A stretch of 64,000 nucleotides of DNA from Paenibacillaceae bacterium GAS479 (GTDB lineage: Bacteria > Bacillota > Bacilli > Paenibacillales > Paenibacillaceae), in the NCBI GenBank assembly GCA_900105225.1, contig LT629764.1, positions 3,988,501 to 4,052,500 on the forward strand, read 5' to 3'. The notes below the pieces were generated by a model. That model was given only the letters and a program-made list of their open reading frames with translations. It made no database searches and had not been told where the DNA came from. Below, piece after piece: positions 33,620 through 41,920 of the stretch; positions within the stretch are counted from its first letter, which is position 1, and every line of letters starts with the position of its first letter. The position numbers and the translations under genes are program-made.

Positions 33620-35464
33620 CTAGTTCACAGAAACCTTGTACTGAATCAGCCAGCGATTCACCTGGTACAGGTAAGCGAACAACTGCGGGCCGCTCATCAG
33701 CTGGCCGAACCAGGGGATATTGGAGCTCGCCGCATCGGATTGGGCAATTTCGCGCACCTTGGCGGCATTGATCAGCGGCAAAATTGGGGAGCTGGAATCG
33801 TCCAGTATCTCGAGCAGCTTCGAACGAACCGCGTTCAAATAGTTTGGATTATGCGTCTTCGGATAGGGACTTTTTTTGCGGTAAAGCACATCATTCGGCA
33901 GTACGCCGCGTAACGCCTGGCGCAGAATGCCTTTCTCACGATCACCGGATGATTTGATCTCCCAAGGGACATTGAATACATACTCGATTAACCGATGATC
34001 GCAAAAGGGAACCCGAACCTCCAGCCCCGCCCCCATGCTCATGCGGTCCTTGCGATCGAGCAGTGTCGGCATAAAACGCGTAATGTTGAGGTACGACATT
34101 ACGCGCATTTTGCGCTGCAGCTCGTTCTCGCCGCTAAGATGAGGAACAGCTGTCACTGCTTCGCTGTAGCGGTCGCCGATATAATCGAGCGGTTTCGTCC
34201 ATTCGCGCATTTCTGGTGATAGCAGCTCAGCCCGCATCGGGGAAGCGAGCGCCCACGGGAACGTTTCGGCGTTCAACGACTCCTCGCGATGGAACCACGG
34301 ATAACCGCCGAACACCTCATCCGCCGCCTCGCCGGAGATGGCGACGGTAACATGCTTCTTAATTTCACGGCAGAACAGCAGCAGCGAGGCGTCAACGTCG
34401 GCCATGCCAGGCAGATCGCGTGCGCTCAAGGCGTCGTCCAGAGCGGCGACTAGCTCAGGTGTATCGAATTTGACGTTATGCTGCAAAGTGCCGAGATACT
34501 CCACCATTTTTTGAATCCAGGGCTCGTCGGCATTGGGCTGGAAGGCATGCGACTTGAAATGTTTGTCGTTGTCGACATAATCGACCGAGAATGTATCTAT
34601 TGATCCGGCGCCAGCCCGGTTGTAAAAGTCCACCGCAAGCGTCGTCAGCGCGCTGGAATCTAGCCCACCGGATAAAAGCGTGCCAACAGGCACATCGGAC
34701 GCCAACTGGCGCTCCACCGTATCCCGCAGCAGCTCGCCAATACGCTGTGCCGTCTCCTCGACGTTATGCTCATGCTCCCAGCTGGTCAGCTCCCAGTACG
34801 TATGCACGCGCGTGCCGCTGCGGTCAACAGTCATGCATTTGCCCGGCAGCAGCTCGGTCAAATCCTTATAGACGCCAACGCCCGGCGTGCGGGCTGGGCC
34901 AACGATGAACAGCTCGGCGATGCCTTCAGCGCCGACGTCGCTCTTAACCGCCGGGTGGGCCAGCAGCGCCTTCGGCTCCGAGCCAAAAATAAACTGTCCG
35001 CCAGCCTGGCTGACGAACAGCGGCTTGACGCCAACGCGGTCACGCGCAAGGAAAAGCTTCTGCTCCTTGTCGTCCCAGATGGCAAAAGCAAAAATGCCGT
35101 TGAATTTTTCTACGGCAGCCGGTCCCCACTCCATATAGGCGGTCAGCAGCACCTCGGTGTCGCAGGTTGTCGTGAAGCTGCGGCCTCTGCTCTCCAGCTC
35201 CCGCTTCAGCTCTGGGGCATTGTACAACTCTCCGTTATAAACGATGACGAATTTATTTTGGTCCTGACTCCGAATCATCGGCTGAGCGCCGTTTTCCGGG
35301 TCCATAACTGACAGTCGCCGATGGCCAAGGGCACATGGGCCCGAAATCCATGTTCCTGAAGCATCGGGTCCCCGGAGCGCTAAAGTTGTGGTCATTTTTT
35401 CCAAGTCCTCGCTGTGCAAGGTCAGGTCGCGAGTCCAATCGATCCATCCGGTGAATCCGCACAT
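33620..35464 (-). CDS. asnB: Asparagine synthase (glutamine-hydrolysing), AsnO-like
   Basis: A 614-residue class II amidotransferase. Cys2 after Met1 (MCGFTGWIDW) is the glutaminase nucleophile; RRLSVMDPENGAQPM, YNGELYN and CDTEVLL are glutaminase motifs. GTLLSGGLDSSALT is the ATP-pyrophosphatase P-loop, and SGEAADEVFGGYPWF follows. The length and the long C-terminal region fit the sporulation-linked AsnO of Bacillus. The ATG at 35464 is chosen because only it places Cys at position 2. A sigma-E-like promoter lies upstream. Confidence 0.93.
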   Translation of the reverse strand: MCGFTGWIDWTRDLTLHSEDLEKMTTTLALRGPDASGTWISGPCALGHRRLSVMDPENGAQPMIRSQDQNKFVIVYNGELYNAPELKRELESRGRSFTTTCDTEVLLTAYMEWGPAAVEKFNGIFAFAIWDDKEQKLFLARDRVGVKPLFVSQAGGQFIFGSEPKALLAHPAVKSDVGAEGIAELFIVGPARTPGVGVYKDLTELLPGKCMTVDRSGTRVHTYWELTSWEHEHNVEETAQRIGELLRDTVERQLASDVPVGTLLSGGLDSSALTTLAVDFYNRAGAGSIDTFSVDYVDNDKHFKSHAFQPNADEPWIQKMVEYLGTLQHNVKFDTPELVAALDDALSARDLPGMADVDASLLLFCREIKKHVTVAISGEAADEVFGGYPWFHREESLNAETFPWALASPMRAELLSPEMREWTKPLDYIGDRYSEAVTAVPHLSGENELQRKMRVMSYLNITRFMPTLLDRKDRMSMGAGLEVRVPFCDHRLIEYVFNVPWEIKSSGDREKGILRQALRGVLPNDVLYRKKSPYPKTHNPNYLNAVRSKLLEILDDSSSPILPLINAAKVREIAQSDAASSNIPWFGQLMSGPQLFAYLYQVNRWLIQYKVSVN

Positions 35465-35519
35465 GGGGGGTTCAGTCCTCTCTTGTTCGTAAGCTTGCGA
35501 CGCAAAGCGACATATGACC

Positions 35520-35549
35520 ATGAATATGCGGAATCGGGGCATAACATGT
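35520..35549 (-). promoter_or_regulatory. Candidate sigma-E promoter of the asnO-like gene
   Basis: Minus-strand ACATGTT (35549-35543), 14 bp, CATATTCAT (35528-35520). Spacing is right and both boxes are partial matches to sigma-E consensus. Confidence 0.35.
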
Positions 35550-35625
35550 CTGTCCGCAGGGAGAAACTACGGGGGAAATGACGGATTAACGCGGATGCGG
35601 AACGAGGAAGGAGCGTTGGCGAGCG

Positions 35626-35970
35626 ATGAGCCATAACGATCAGGAAGGTCAGCGCAAGACCTATTATGTGGCGGTTGGCGCTGGCCAGGTGTTGGAGGAT
35701 TCCGAGGCGGCCCCTTATGAGCTTGCCATCTATGCGACCGAGGAAGAAAAGGACGGACTCAAAGCGTTGTTTGCGGAGCTTTCCAGTATGGATGAAGCAT
35801 CGATGGTTCATTTTCATAGAAGCCCATTCGGCTCAGCAAGCCTAGAGGAAATCAATCAGGGATATGAAGGCATTCTCAAGCAAATTTACACGTTGGTCAA
35901 TCGGCTCGGCACAGAGGAAACAAAGCGGCATATCGCTACCATGAATCTCAACATTGGAGGGCTCCAGTAA
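35626..35970 (+). CDS. Hypothetical protein, first of a coupled pair
   Basis: A 114-residue soluble protein I do not recognise. Near the start is KTYYVAVGAGQVLEDSEAAPYELAIYATEEEKDGLKALF, a beta-alpha-like segment, and the C-terminal half is helical (EEINQGYEGILKQIYTLVNRLGTEETKRHIATMNL). GAAGGAGCG lies upstream. Its stop overlaps the next start (TAATG), so the two products probably act together or are needed in fixed ratio. Confidence 0.65.
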   Translation: MSHNDQEGQRKTYYVAVGAGQVLEDSEAAPYELAIYATEEEKDGLKALFAELSSMDEASMVHFHRSPFGSASLEEINQGYEGILKQIYTLVNRLGTEETKRHIATMNLNIGGLQ

Positions 35971-36311
35971 TGAATGTCATTGAGGCTCATGTCAGTCGCG
36001 TGGTGGATAAGGAAGGCAGCCCGAGCGGCGAGGTGCAGGTGCAGACGGATGACCCTCAGTGCGAGCAGGTGCTGGCTTATTTTCAACATTCGGAGGATGG
36101 GGACTACGATCTCGTATCCATTGTGCGCAGCGATGCCGATCTGCTGACAGACTGGTTCGACAACAGCATGCACACAGCTTATGAGGATATTACGATGCAA
36201 TGGTTTGAAAATGAAGCCCTAAAAACGGACTGGGGCCGCCGCGAGACGTTCAAGCAGCAAGTGCTGGAAAGCGGCCAAGTCCGTGAAGATTTGAAGCGAT
36301 TGCTCAGCTGA
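35970..36311 (+). CDS. Hypothetical protein, second of a coupled pair
   Basis: A 113-residue acidic protein not recognised. An N-terminal beta-rich part (VIEAHVSRVVDKEGSPSGEVQVQTD) is followed by helices with DYDLVSIVRSDADLLTDWFDNSMHTAYEDITMQWFENEALKTDW. No signal peptide or membrane segment is seen. It overlaps the preceding stop by one base and is followed by a strong terminator. Confidence 0.65.
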   Translation: MNVIEAHVSRVVDKEGSPSGEVQVQTDDPQCEQVLAYFQHSEDGDYDLVSIVRSDADLLTDWFDNSMHTAYEDITMQWFENEALKTDWGRRETFKQQVLESGQVREDLKRLLS

Positions 36312-36343
36312 ACGAGAGTTGTGGCTAGACGCATAAGCTGGAT

Positions 36344-36391
36344 ATAAAGAGCCCGCCGGGATGGGAATCCTGGCAGGCTCTTTATATTTTT
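36344..36391. terminator. Bidirectional terminator before the YihY-family gene
   Basis: ATAAAGAGCC (36344-36353) pairs with GGCTCTTTAT (36376-36385); inner GCC/GGC and GGAT/ATCC stems stack. ATTTTT follows. Confidence 0.85.
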
Positions 36392-36417
36392 AAGGCGCGA
36401 AGCGGGACACCGATTTT

Positions 36418-37350
36418 CTACAAGGGAATATGTTTATCACCACCTGGGCCTCGGTTGTCGGGTTTGCGGAAAAATTTGAACCCGAATGACTTGACGGGCG
36501 GTCTTTTTTTAATCCCCTCTTGATCGAAACGAAGCGCCGCATTGATCTCACCGCCCAGCACGATGATGATGGAGCTGAGATAGAGCCAGACCAGCAATAC
36601 GATGACGCCTCCAAGACTGCCGTAAGTTTTCGTATAATTGCCGAACTGACTGACATAAAACGAAAACAGAATAGAGGTGACGATCCAACCAATCGTGGCA
36701 AAACATGCTCCCGGCAGCACATCCCGAAAGTTCAGCTTGCGATTCGGCGTGATCCAGTAGAGTAGTGTGAATACCAGAATCATCGCGGCCAGCGGCAGCA
36801 AGAAGCTGACAACGGTCCAGATCGGTTCGAAGCCAGCGGGATAATCGAGCTTTTGAAACATATATTCACCGATGACACGACCAAAAATAAGCAGCACAAC
36901 GACAAGGATAATTACGATAGCCAGTACGATTGTAGCTAATAGAGAGATGCCGCGCACTTTCCAGAAAGGGCGGTTCTCTTCCTCGTCATAGGCTTTGTTG
37001 ATGCCTTTGATGACCGCATTAATTCCGTTGGAGGCTGCCCATATGGTGCCAATCATCCCGATCGACAGGAGCGTTCCGCTGCTTCCAACGGATACCTCGC
37101 TGAGAATAGTCCGAACTGTGTTGCCTCCATCTTCAGGCAGCATCAGAATGAATTCATTGATGAGCTCATCCCCGTTGAGATTCAAATATCCGAGCAAGCT
37201 GACCAGGAAAATGAGAAACGGGAAAAACGATAGCAGTAAATAATAGGTTAACTGAGCGCCCAGAGCGGGAACCTCATCATCTTGAAACCGGGAAAACATA
37301 TTTTTGCCGAAATCGATCGTTTTCGTCGTGAAGGACGGTTTTGGCGGCAT
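36418..37350 (-). CDS. YihY/BrkB family membrane protein
   Basis: A 310-residue polytopic membrane protein with about six hydrophobic segments. ALGAQLTYYLLLSFFPFLIFLVSLLGYLN near residues 29-57 and the C-terminal GGVIVLLVWLYLSSIIIVLGGEINAAL are signatures of the YihY/UPF0761 (formerly putative RNase BN) family. Its function is unknown; the old ribonuclease BN label for this family is not supported. Residues after 280 are basic and Pro/Gly-rich. AACGGAGGGG lies upstream. Confidence 0.88.
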   Translation of the reverse strand: MPPKPSFTTKTIDFGKNMFSRFQDDEVPALGAQLTYYLLLSFFPFLIFLVSLLGYLNLNGDELINEFILMLPEDGGNTVRTILSEVSVGSSGTLLSIGMIGTIWAASNGINAVIKGINKAYDEEENRPFWKVRGISLLATIVLAIVIILVVVLLIFGRVIGEYMFQKLDYPAGFEPIWTVVSFLLPLAAMILVFTLLYWITPNRKLNFRDVLPGACFATIGWIVTSILFSFYVSQFGNYTKTYGSLGGVIVLLVWLYLSSIIIVLGGEINAALRFDQEGIKKRPPVKSFGFKFFRKPDNRGPGGDKHIPL

Positions 37351-37456
37351 CGGAACCCCTCCGTTTCTAATCGGTTATTTGCAACTCCATTACCCCTCAA
37401 CTATGGACTGAAAACGCCGCAGCGGATAGCTTGTCAGACATGATCTGGAATTTTCA

Positions 37457-37486
37457 TTGCTTTTCACTACTAAAGGATTTTATAAT
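37457..37486 (+). promoter_or_regulatory. Sigma-A promoter of the SorC-type regulator gene
   Basis: TTGCTT (37457-37462), 18 bp, TATAAT (37481-37486). Confidence 0.6.
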
Positions 37487-37528
37487 TTACCCATTAATCC
37501 AGTTACGGATCGGATACGGAGTGGGGAT

Positions 37529-38482
37529 ATGTCAGAAAAGCTGGAGAAGATTGTGGAAGCGGCGAGACTTTACTATCAGATGGACTTCAGCCAGCAGGAC
37601 ATCGCCAAGAAGCTGGGAGTTTCACGGCCTACGGTATCGAGATTCCTTCAGCAGGCTAAGGCGGACGGCATCGTGCAGATTACGATTCATGATCCGCTGG
37701 AGAACAACGACATGATCTGTCGGCATCTGGAGCGGCGCTTTGGCTTAGAGAAAGCAATTGTCGTGAGCACCCCGTCCCATGAGGACAACATTGTTAAAAA
37801 GTATATTGGAGAAGCGGCAGCCCAATACCTATATGAGATCGTTCGGGACGGCGATACAATTGCCGTTACATGGGGAACAACGCTGTACGAGATCGCACAG
37901 CGACTGCCGGTCAAAAATGTGCGTGGCGTCAATGTCGTACAATTGAACGGCGGACTTAGCTATTCGGAGACGAATACCTATGCTTCCGAAATCATGCATC
38001 TTCTTGGAGGCGCATTCAATACGACACCACATCTGCTGCCGTTGCCGGCAATAGTTGACCAGCCGCTCGTTAAGCAAGCGATCGAGGCTGACCGTCATAT
38101 ATCCAAAATCCTCGAAATTGGACGGAAGGCGAATATTGCTGTATTTACGGTAGGCGTGCCTACTGTGGATTCCGTGCTTGTCAGAGCCAACTATCTTAGC
38201 CAAACGGAGCTTGATGTTATTCACCGCCTCGGTAAGGGAGACATCTGCTCGCGCTTCATCGATATCGACGGGGCGATCTGTCTTAAGGAATTGGATGCAC
38301 GCACGATTGGTATTGAGCTGGAAGAGCTAAAAAGCAAGAAACATGCGATTCTGGTCGCAGGCGGCATCAATAAAGCCGATGCAGTTTATGCCGCAGTTCG
38401 GGGTGGCTATCCCAAAACGATAGTAACCGATACCTTTACGGCCCTGTATTTGTTAGAGCGGGAACAGTCTGTTTCCGACTAG
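37529..38482 (+). CDS. Sugar-binding transcriptional regulator, SorC family (DeoR of Bacillus type)
   Basis: A 317-residue regulator. The N-terminal helix-turn-helix reads ARLYYQMDFSQQDIAKKLGVSRPTVSRFLQQAKADGIVQI near residues 11-50, very like Bacillus DeoR, the deoxyribonucleoside regulator. The rest is the SorC sugar-phosphate-binding domain (VTWGTTLYEIAQRLP, VVQLNGGLS, HLLGGAF, LVAGGINKADAVYAAVRGGYPKTIVTD). No deo genes are adjacent, so the effector is uncertain. ATG 37529 is preferred, with GGAGTGGGG upstream; the frame is open 24 codons further. Confidence 0.88.
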   Translation: MSEKLEKIVEAARLYYQMDFSQQDIAKKLGVSRPTVSRFLQQAKADGIVQITIHDPLENNDMICRHLERRFGLEKAIVVSTPSHEDNIVKKYIGEAAAQYLYEIVRDGDTIAVTWGTTLYEIAQRLPVKNVRGVNVVQLNGGLSYSETNTYASEIMHLLGGAFNTTPHLLPLPAIVDQPLVKQAIEADRHISKILEIGRKANIAVFTVGVPTVDSVLVRANYLSQTELDVIHRLGKGDICSRFIDIDGAICLKELDARTIGIELEELKSKKHAILVAGGINKADAVYAAVRGGYPKTIVTDTFTALYLLEREQSVSD

Positions 38483-38505
38483 GTGGACAGGTACGGTCCA
38501 ATTGG

Positions 38506-38540
38506 CGCCAGGCTGCCCCAAGGTAGCCTGGCGTAAGTTT
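38506..38540 (+). terminator. Probable terminator after the SorC-type regulator
   Basis: CGCCAGGCT (38506-38514) pairs with AGCCTGGCG (38525-38533) around a CCAA loop; the T tract is weak (AAGTTT). Confidence 0.6.
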
Positions 38541-38645
38541 GCGAATTGAATATTTTAACCAGTAACCGTGCAATTCCAAACGTCTCGACATACATTTGAG
38601 CGGACAAACTTACTACATGGGGTATCCATATGATCCATCATCGCT

Positions 38646-38673
38646 TATAATTACTTCTTGATAATGATAATCT
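38646..38673 (+). promoter_or_regulatory. Promoter -10 and Fur-box-like site of the siderophore permease operon
   Basis: TATAAT (38646-38651) is followed by TTGATAATGATAATC (38658-38672), in which two GATAAT hexamers are in tandem, as in Fur boxes. The left 7-base half matches TGATAAT exactly; the right half is poorer. Binding would cover the transcription start. Confidence 0.65.
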
Positions 38674-38704
38674 TTTTCATCTAGAAACGGGGATTGGATT
38701 TTTC

Positions 38705-39769
38705 ATGCCGACTAAATCACCATCTGCCTTCCAGGCAGGCGGCTCTAATCAGGGCAACACACCGCCCGTCAAAGCGAGACCGGCCGTTGCCGTTTTCGTC
38801 ATTTTGGGAGGGCTGATCGCATTAGCCTTCTCTCTGGCGCTCTCTATTGCGGTCGGCGCGGCGAATGTTTCGCTCGCTACAGTTTGGGATGCCGTGTTTG
38901 ATTACAATCCCGAGCTGCAAGAACATCTGATCGTTCATGAGCTGCGAATGCCCAGAGCACTGGCCGGAGCTTTAACCGGAGCTTGCTTCGCTGTCGCCGG
39001 AGCGCTGATGCAAGGGATGACGCGTAATCCACTGGCCGATTCCGGCCTGTTAGGGCTCAATTCAGGTGCTGCCTTGGCTTTGGCGCTCTGTTTTGCTTTT
39101 GCTCCTGGCATGCCGTTTATGTTGATCATTGTATGGTGTTTCGTTGGGGCAGGAGTAGCCGCAGGGATCGTCTATGGCATCGGATCGCTGTCGCGCGGCG
39201 GCTTGACGCCGGTACGTCTTGTGCTGGCTGGAGCAGCCGTTTCGGCCTTGTTTACGGCGCTTAGTGAAGGAATTGCGATTTATTACCGCATCGGGCAGGA
39301 ACTGGCCTTCTGGTATGCGGGTGGTTTGGCTGGCACCAAATGGGTGCAGCTCGATGCCATTCTTCCTTGGACTGCCGCAGCGCTGATCGGAGCGATGATG
39401 ATGTCACGCTCGATTACGATGTTAAGCCTCGGGGAGGAAGTCGCATCGGGCCTCGGTTTGAACATCGGGAGAACCCGTGTACTCGCTCTTATTCTGGTGC
39501 TTGTACTGGCAGGCACAGCTGTATCCGCTGTGGGCGCAGTTGCTTTTGTTGGCTTGCTAATTCCTCATGTAGCGCGCTATTTGGTCGGAGTGGATTATCG
39601 CTACATCATTCCGGCTTCCGCTGTGCTCGGCGCGCTTCTGATCGTGCTGGGCGATATCGCCTCCCGTATGATCGCTCCGCCTTTTGAATCTCCGATCGGG
39701 GCTTTGATTGCGCTGATCGGCGTTCCTTTCTTCCTCTATTTGGCGCGTCGCGAAAGGAGGGAGCTGTAA
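38705..39769 (+). CDS. FecCD-family iron-siderophore ABC transporter permease (first)
   Basis: A 354-residue permease of the BtuC/FecCD type with about nine membrane segments. ELRMPRALAGALTGACFAVAGALMQGMTRNPLADSGLLGLNSGAAL near residues 79-124 is the family signature, and AVAFVGLLIPHVARYLVGVDYR follows the ATPase-contacting helix. It should pair with the next gene as a heterodimeric channel for ferric siderophore. No ATPase or binding protein lies in the window, so those must be encoded elsewhere. A Fur-box-like site lies about 30 bases upstream. Confidence 0.93.
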   Translation: MPTKSPSAFQAGGSNQGNTPPVKARPAVAVFVILGGLIALAFSLALSIAVGAANVSLATVWDAVFDYNPELQEHLIVHELRMPRALAGALTGACFAVAGALMQGMTRNPLADSGLLGLNSGAALALALCFAFAPGMPFMLIIVWCFVGAGVAAGIVYGIGSLSRGGLTPVRLVLAGAAVSALFTALSEGIAIYYRIGQELAFWYAGGLAGTKWVQLDAILPWTAAALIGAMMMSRSITMLSLGEEVASGLGLNIGRTRVLALILVLVLAGTAVSAVGAVAFVGLLIPHVARYLVGVDYRYIIPASAVLGALLIVLGDIASRMIAPPFESPIGALIALIGVPFFLYLARRERREL

Positions 39770-40803
39770 TGGATTCTGAAATGCTGCATCAATCGGCACG
39801 CCGCCGCAGAAGTAAGGCGCTGTTTATGTTGGCTATGCTGCTCATTCTTATTGCGATTGTTTTCCTGATCAGTATGAATGCCGGGTCCTTCCGCATGTCA
39901 GCGGGAACGGTTCTGAACACTTTGTTCGGTGGCGGTACGGACAAGGAAAAGCTCATTCTATTCGAATTCCGATTACCGCGCATTTGTATTGCCCTGCTGG
40001 TGGGCGCCGGTCTGGCTCTGTCAGGCTGCGTCCTGCAAGGAATTTCGCGCAATGGCTTATCTGATCCCGGCATTCTCGGCATTAATGCCGGTTCGGGACT
40101 CGTCGTTTTGCTGTTCATCGGGTTTTATCCAACGGCGGAAGCGGCTCCCATCTTTGCTCTGCCGATACTAGCCCTTGTCGGGGCTTGCTTGACGGCGCTT
40201 ATTATTTTTGGACTAGCCTACAAAAAGGGAGAGGGAATCTTGCCGTCCGGGCTGATTCTGACCGGGATCGCAATCGCTGCCGCAATCAGCTCCGTGACCA
40301 TCGTACTGATGCTCCGGATCAGTCCGGAAAAATATCAATTCGCCGCCACCTGGATGGCGGGTAGCATCTGGGGTTCCACCTGGACGTTCGTGCTTGCCCT
40401 GTTACCTTGGCTTATAGTTTTAGGCGCCTACATGATGATGAAGGCTCGCTCTCTTAATGTGCTCGCTCTTGGCGATCAGCTCGCCAGCGGCCTTGGAGCT
40501 AGAGTCGGCGGTGATCGCAGCCGCCTGTTGCTGGTAGCCGCCGGCCTGGCTGGCGCCTGCGTCGCGGTGAGCGGCGGTATTGGCTTCGTCGGCCTGATCG
40601 GGCCTCATATCGCTCGCCGACTCGTCGGCCCGCGGCATGAGGCGCTGCTGCCGACTTCAGCGCTGTGCGGAGCATTGCTGATGCTCGTCGCCGATACGAT
40701 TTCCCGCGTCCTGCCGATGAGCTCCGAGGTTCCAACTGGAATCGTCGTCGCAGTCATCGGAGCTCCTTATTTCCTGTATCTGATGGCCCGCTCCCGTGCC
40801 TAA
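39769..40803 (+). CDS. FecCD-family iron-siderophore ABC transporter permease (second)
   Basis: A 344-residue permease of the same family. EFRLPRICIALLVGAGLALSGCVLQGISRNGLSDPGILGINAGSGL and GGIGFVGLIGPHIARRLVGPRHE are the conserved segments. The start overlaps the previous stop (TAATG), so the two subunits are made together. Like its partner it would sit in the cytoplasmic membrane and import iron under Fur control. A terminator follows, closing a two-gene unit. Confidence 0.93.
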   Translation: MDSEMLHQSARRRRSKALFMLAMLLILIAIVFLISMNAGSFRMSAGTVLNTLFGGGTDKEKLILFEFRLPRICIALLVGAGLALSGCVLQGISRNGLSDPGILGINAGSGLVVLLFIGFYPTAEAAPIFALPILALVGACLTALIIFGLAYKKGEGILPSGLILTGIAIAAAISSVTIVLMLRISPEKYQFAATWMAGSIWGSTWTFVLALLPWLIVLGAYMMMKARSLNVLALGDQLASGLGARVGGDRSRLLLVAAGLAGACVAVSGGIGFVGLIGPHIARRLVGPRHEALLPTSALCGALLMLVADTISRVLPMSSEVPTGIVVAVIGAPYFLYLMARSRA

Positions 40804-40821
40804 GTTACTCTCATGTACATC

Positions 40822-40880
40822 AAAGAGGCTCCATTCTGCTGCCGCAGCCATTGCGGTAGTAGATTGGAGCCTTGTTTTTG
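40822..40880. terminator. Terminator after the siderophore permeases
   Basis: AGGCTCCA (40826-40833) pairs with TGGAGCCT (40865-40872) with an inner GCCGCA/TTGCGG stem, then TGTTTTTG. Confidence 0.8.
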
Positions 40881-40883
40881 CAT

Positions 40884-41306
40884 CTATTTGAGCGAAGTCA
40901 GAATCGCGCCTACAGCGATCATGACAACGCCGATACCGTTCCACAATGTAATCTTTTCACCAAGAAACAGCATAGCGAGCACAATCGCAAACACGACGCT
41001 TAGCTTGTCGATCGGACCGACCTGGGATACAGTGCCAACCTTCAGCGCCAGAAAATAAAACAGCCAGGAGAGCGCACCAGCGGCGCCGCTCATGGCGATA
41101 AAGGTTAGTGCCTTGCGCTGGGCGAAAATTTCTCCCATCTGTCCGAATTTTCCTTGGACGATGACAACCACAACGAGGAAGGCCGCCATAATGATGGCGC
41201 GAAGCGCCGTAGCGGAATTCGCGTCCAGATCCTTAAGCCCGATTTTGCCGAAAATCGAGACAAGCGCTGCAAATACAGCGGAGAGCAAAGCGTAGGGAAG
41301 CCACAT
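40884..41306 (-). CDS. EamA-family transporter, half-size (single domain)
   Basis: A 140-residue protein with four to five membrane helices and one EamA unit, against two units in the usual 300-residue members. PYALLSAVFAALVSIFGKIGLKDLDANSATALRA and FYFLALKVGTVSQVGPIDKLSVVFAIVLAMLFLGEKIT are characteristic. Single-unit members are thought to work as dimers. Substrate is unknown. TAGGAGGTTTT precedes the ATG. Confidence 0.85.
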   Translation of the reverse strand: MWLPYALLSAVFAALVSIFGKIGLKDLDANSATALRAIIMAAFLVVVVIVQGKFGQMGEIFAQRKALTFIAMSGAAGALSWLFYFLALKVGTVSQVGPIDKLSVVFAIVLAMLFLGEKITLWNGIGVVMIAVGAILTSLK

Positions 41307-41487
41307 TATACGTAAAACCTCCTATGCCCAAGCGGGCTGGGTTACTGGTTCGGATGGTTTATAGTGTGTATGGTATGGCTGAAATCATCCACGATTCTAC
41401 ATAGTGTAAAATTTGTGCAAAACAAATCTAAAACAAATCTAAAACTGACCTATAAAAGGCACAAACTTGCCAAGTAAATAAAGAACC

Positions 41488-41531
41488 AAAAAAGCCCGAA
41501 ACTCCTTGATGTTCAAGGGTTACGGGCTTTT
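41488..41531 (-). terminator. Terminator of tRNA-Arg
   Basis: Downstream of the tRNA on the minus strand, AAAAGCCCG and CGGGCTTTT (41490-41498 and 41523-41531) pair, followed by a T run. Confidence 0.75.
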
Positions 41532-41566
41532 GCTTGATCTATTAAATTGAACTTAATTGAACGCTA

Positions 41567-41643
41567 TGGCGTCCCGGAAGGGATTCGAACCCCCGACCGT
41601 GCGCTTAGAAGGCGCATGCTCTATCCGACTGAGCTACCGGGAC
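41567..41643 (-). tRNA. tRNA-Arg (anticodon TCT)
   Basis: A 77-base gene on the minus strand. The acceptor stem GTCCCGG/CCGGGAC, D arm with AGCTCAGTCGGATAGAGC, anticodon loop CTTCTAA (TCT at 41609-41607), T arm GGTTCGAATCC and an encoded CCA (41569-41567) are all visible. It reads AGA and, by wobble, AGG codons. Confidence 0.95.
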
Positions 41644-41920
41644 AAAAACAAGCAGTGGCTCAAAGCCGACAAGATCAAAAAACGATACTTCCTGATATTA
41701 CAGGAAGATCATGTATTAATCAAGTCTTTTTCTACACGGCATGTCCACATTATTTGAATCAGGTAGGGGATCTGCCACAAGCACTGTAATTTTTCCTTTT
41801 AACGGGCGCGTGTTATAATGTAGCCAAACTTTGGTGAATGAAGGGCGTTACAGATGATGAGGCGGTGGTAGCATTACGACATCCAATGATTCTTCCCGCG
41901 GGGAAAAAGACAACATTTAC

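Noticed and set aside
41547-41789. Plus-strand frame reading GVPEGIRTPDR
   Set aside because: This is the well-known false protein read from the antisense strand of a tRNA; the real feature is tRNA-Arg on the minus strand.
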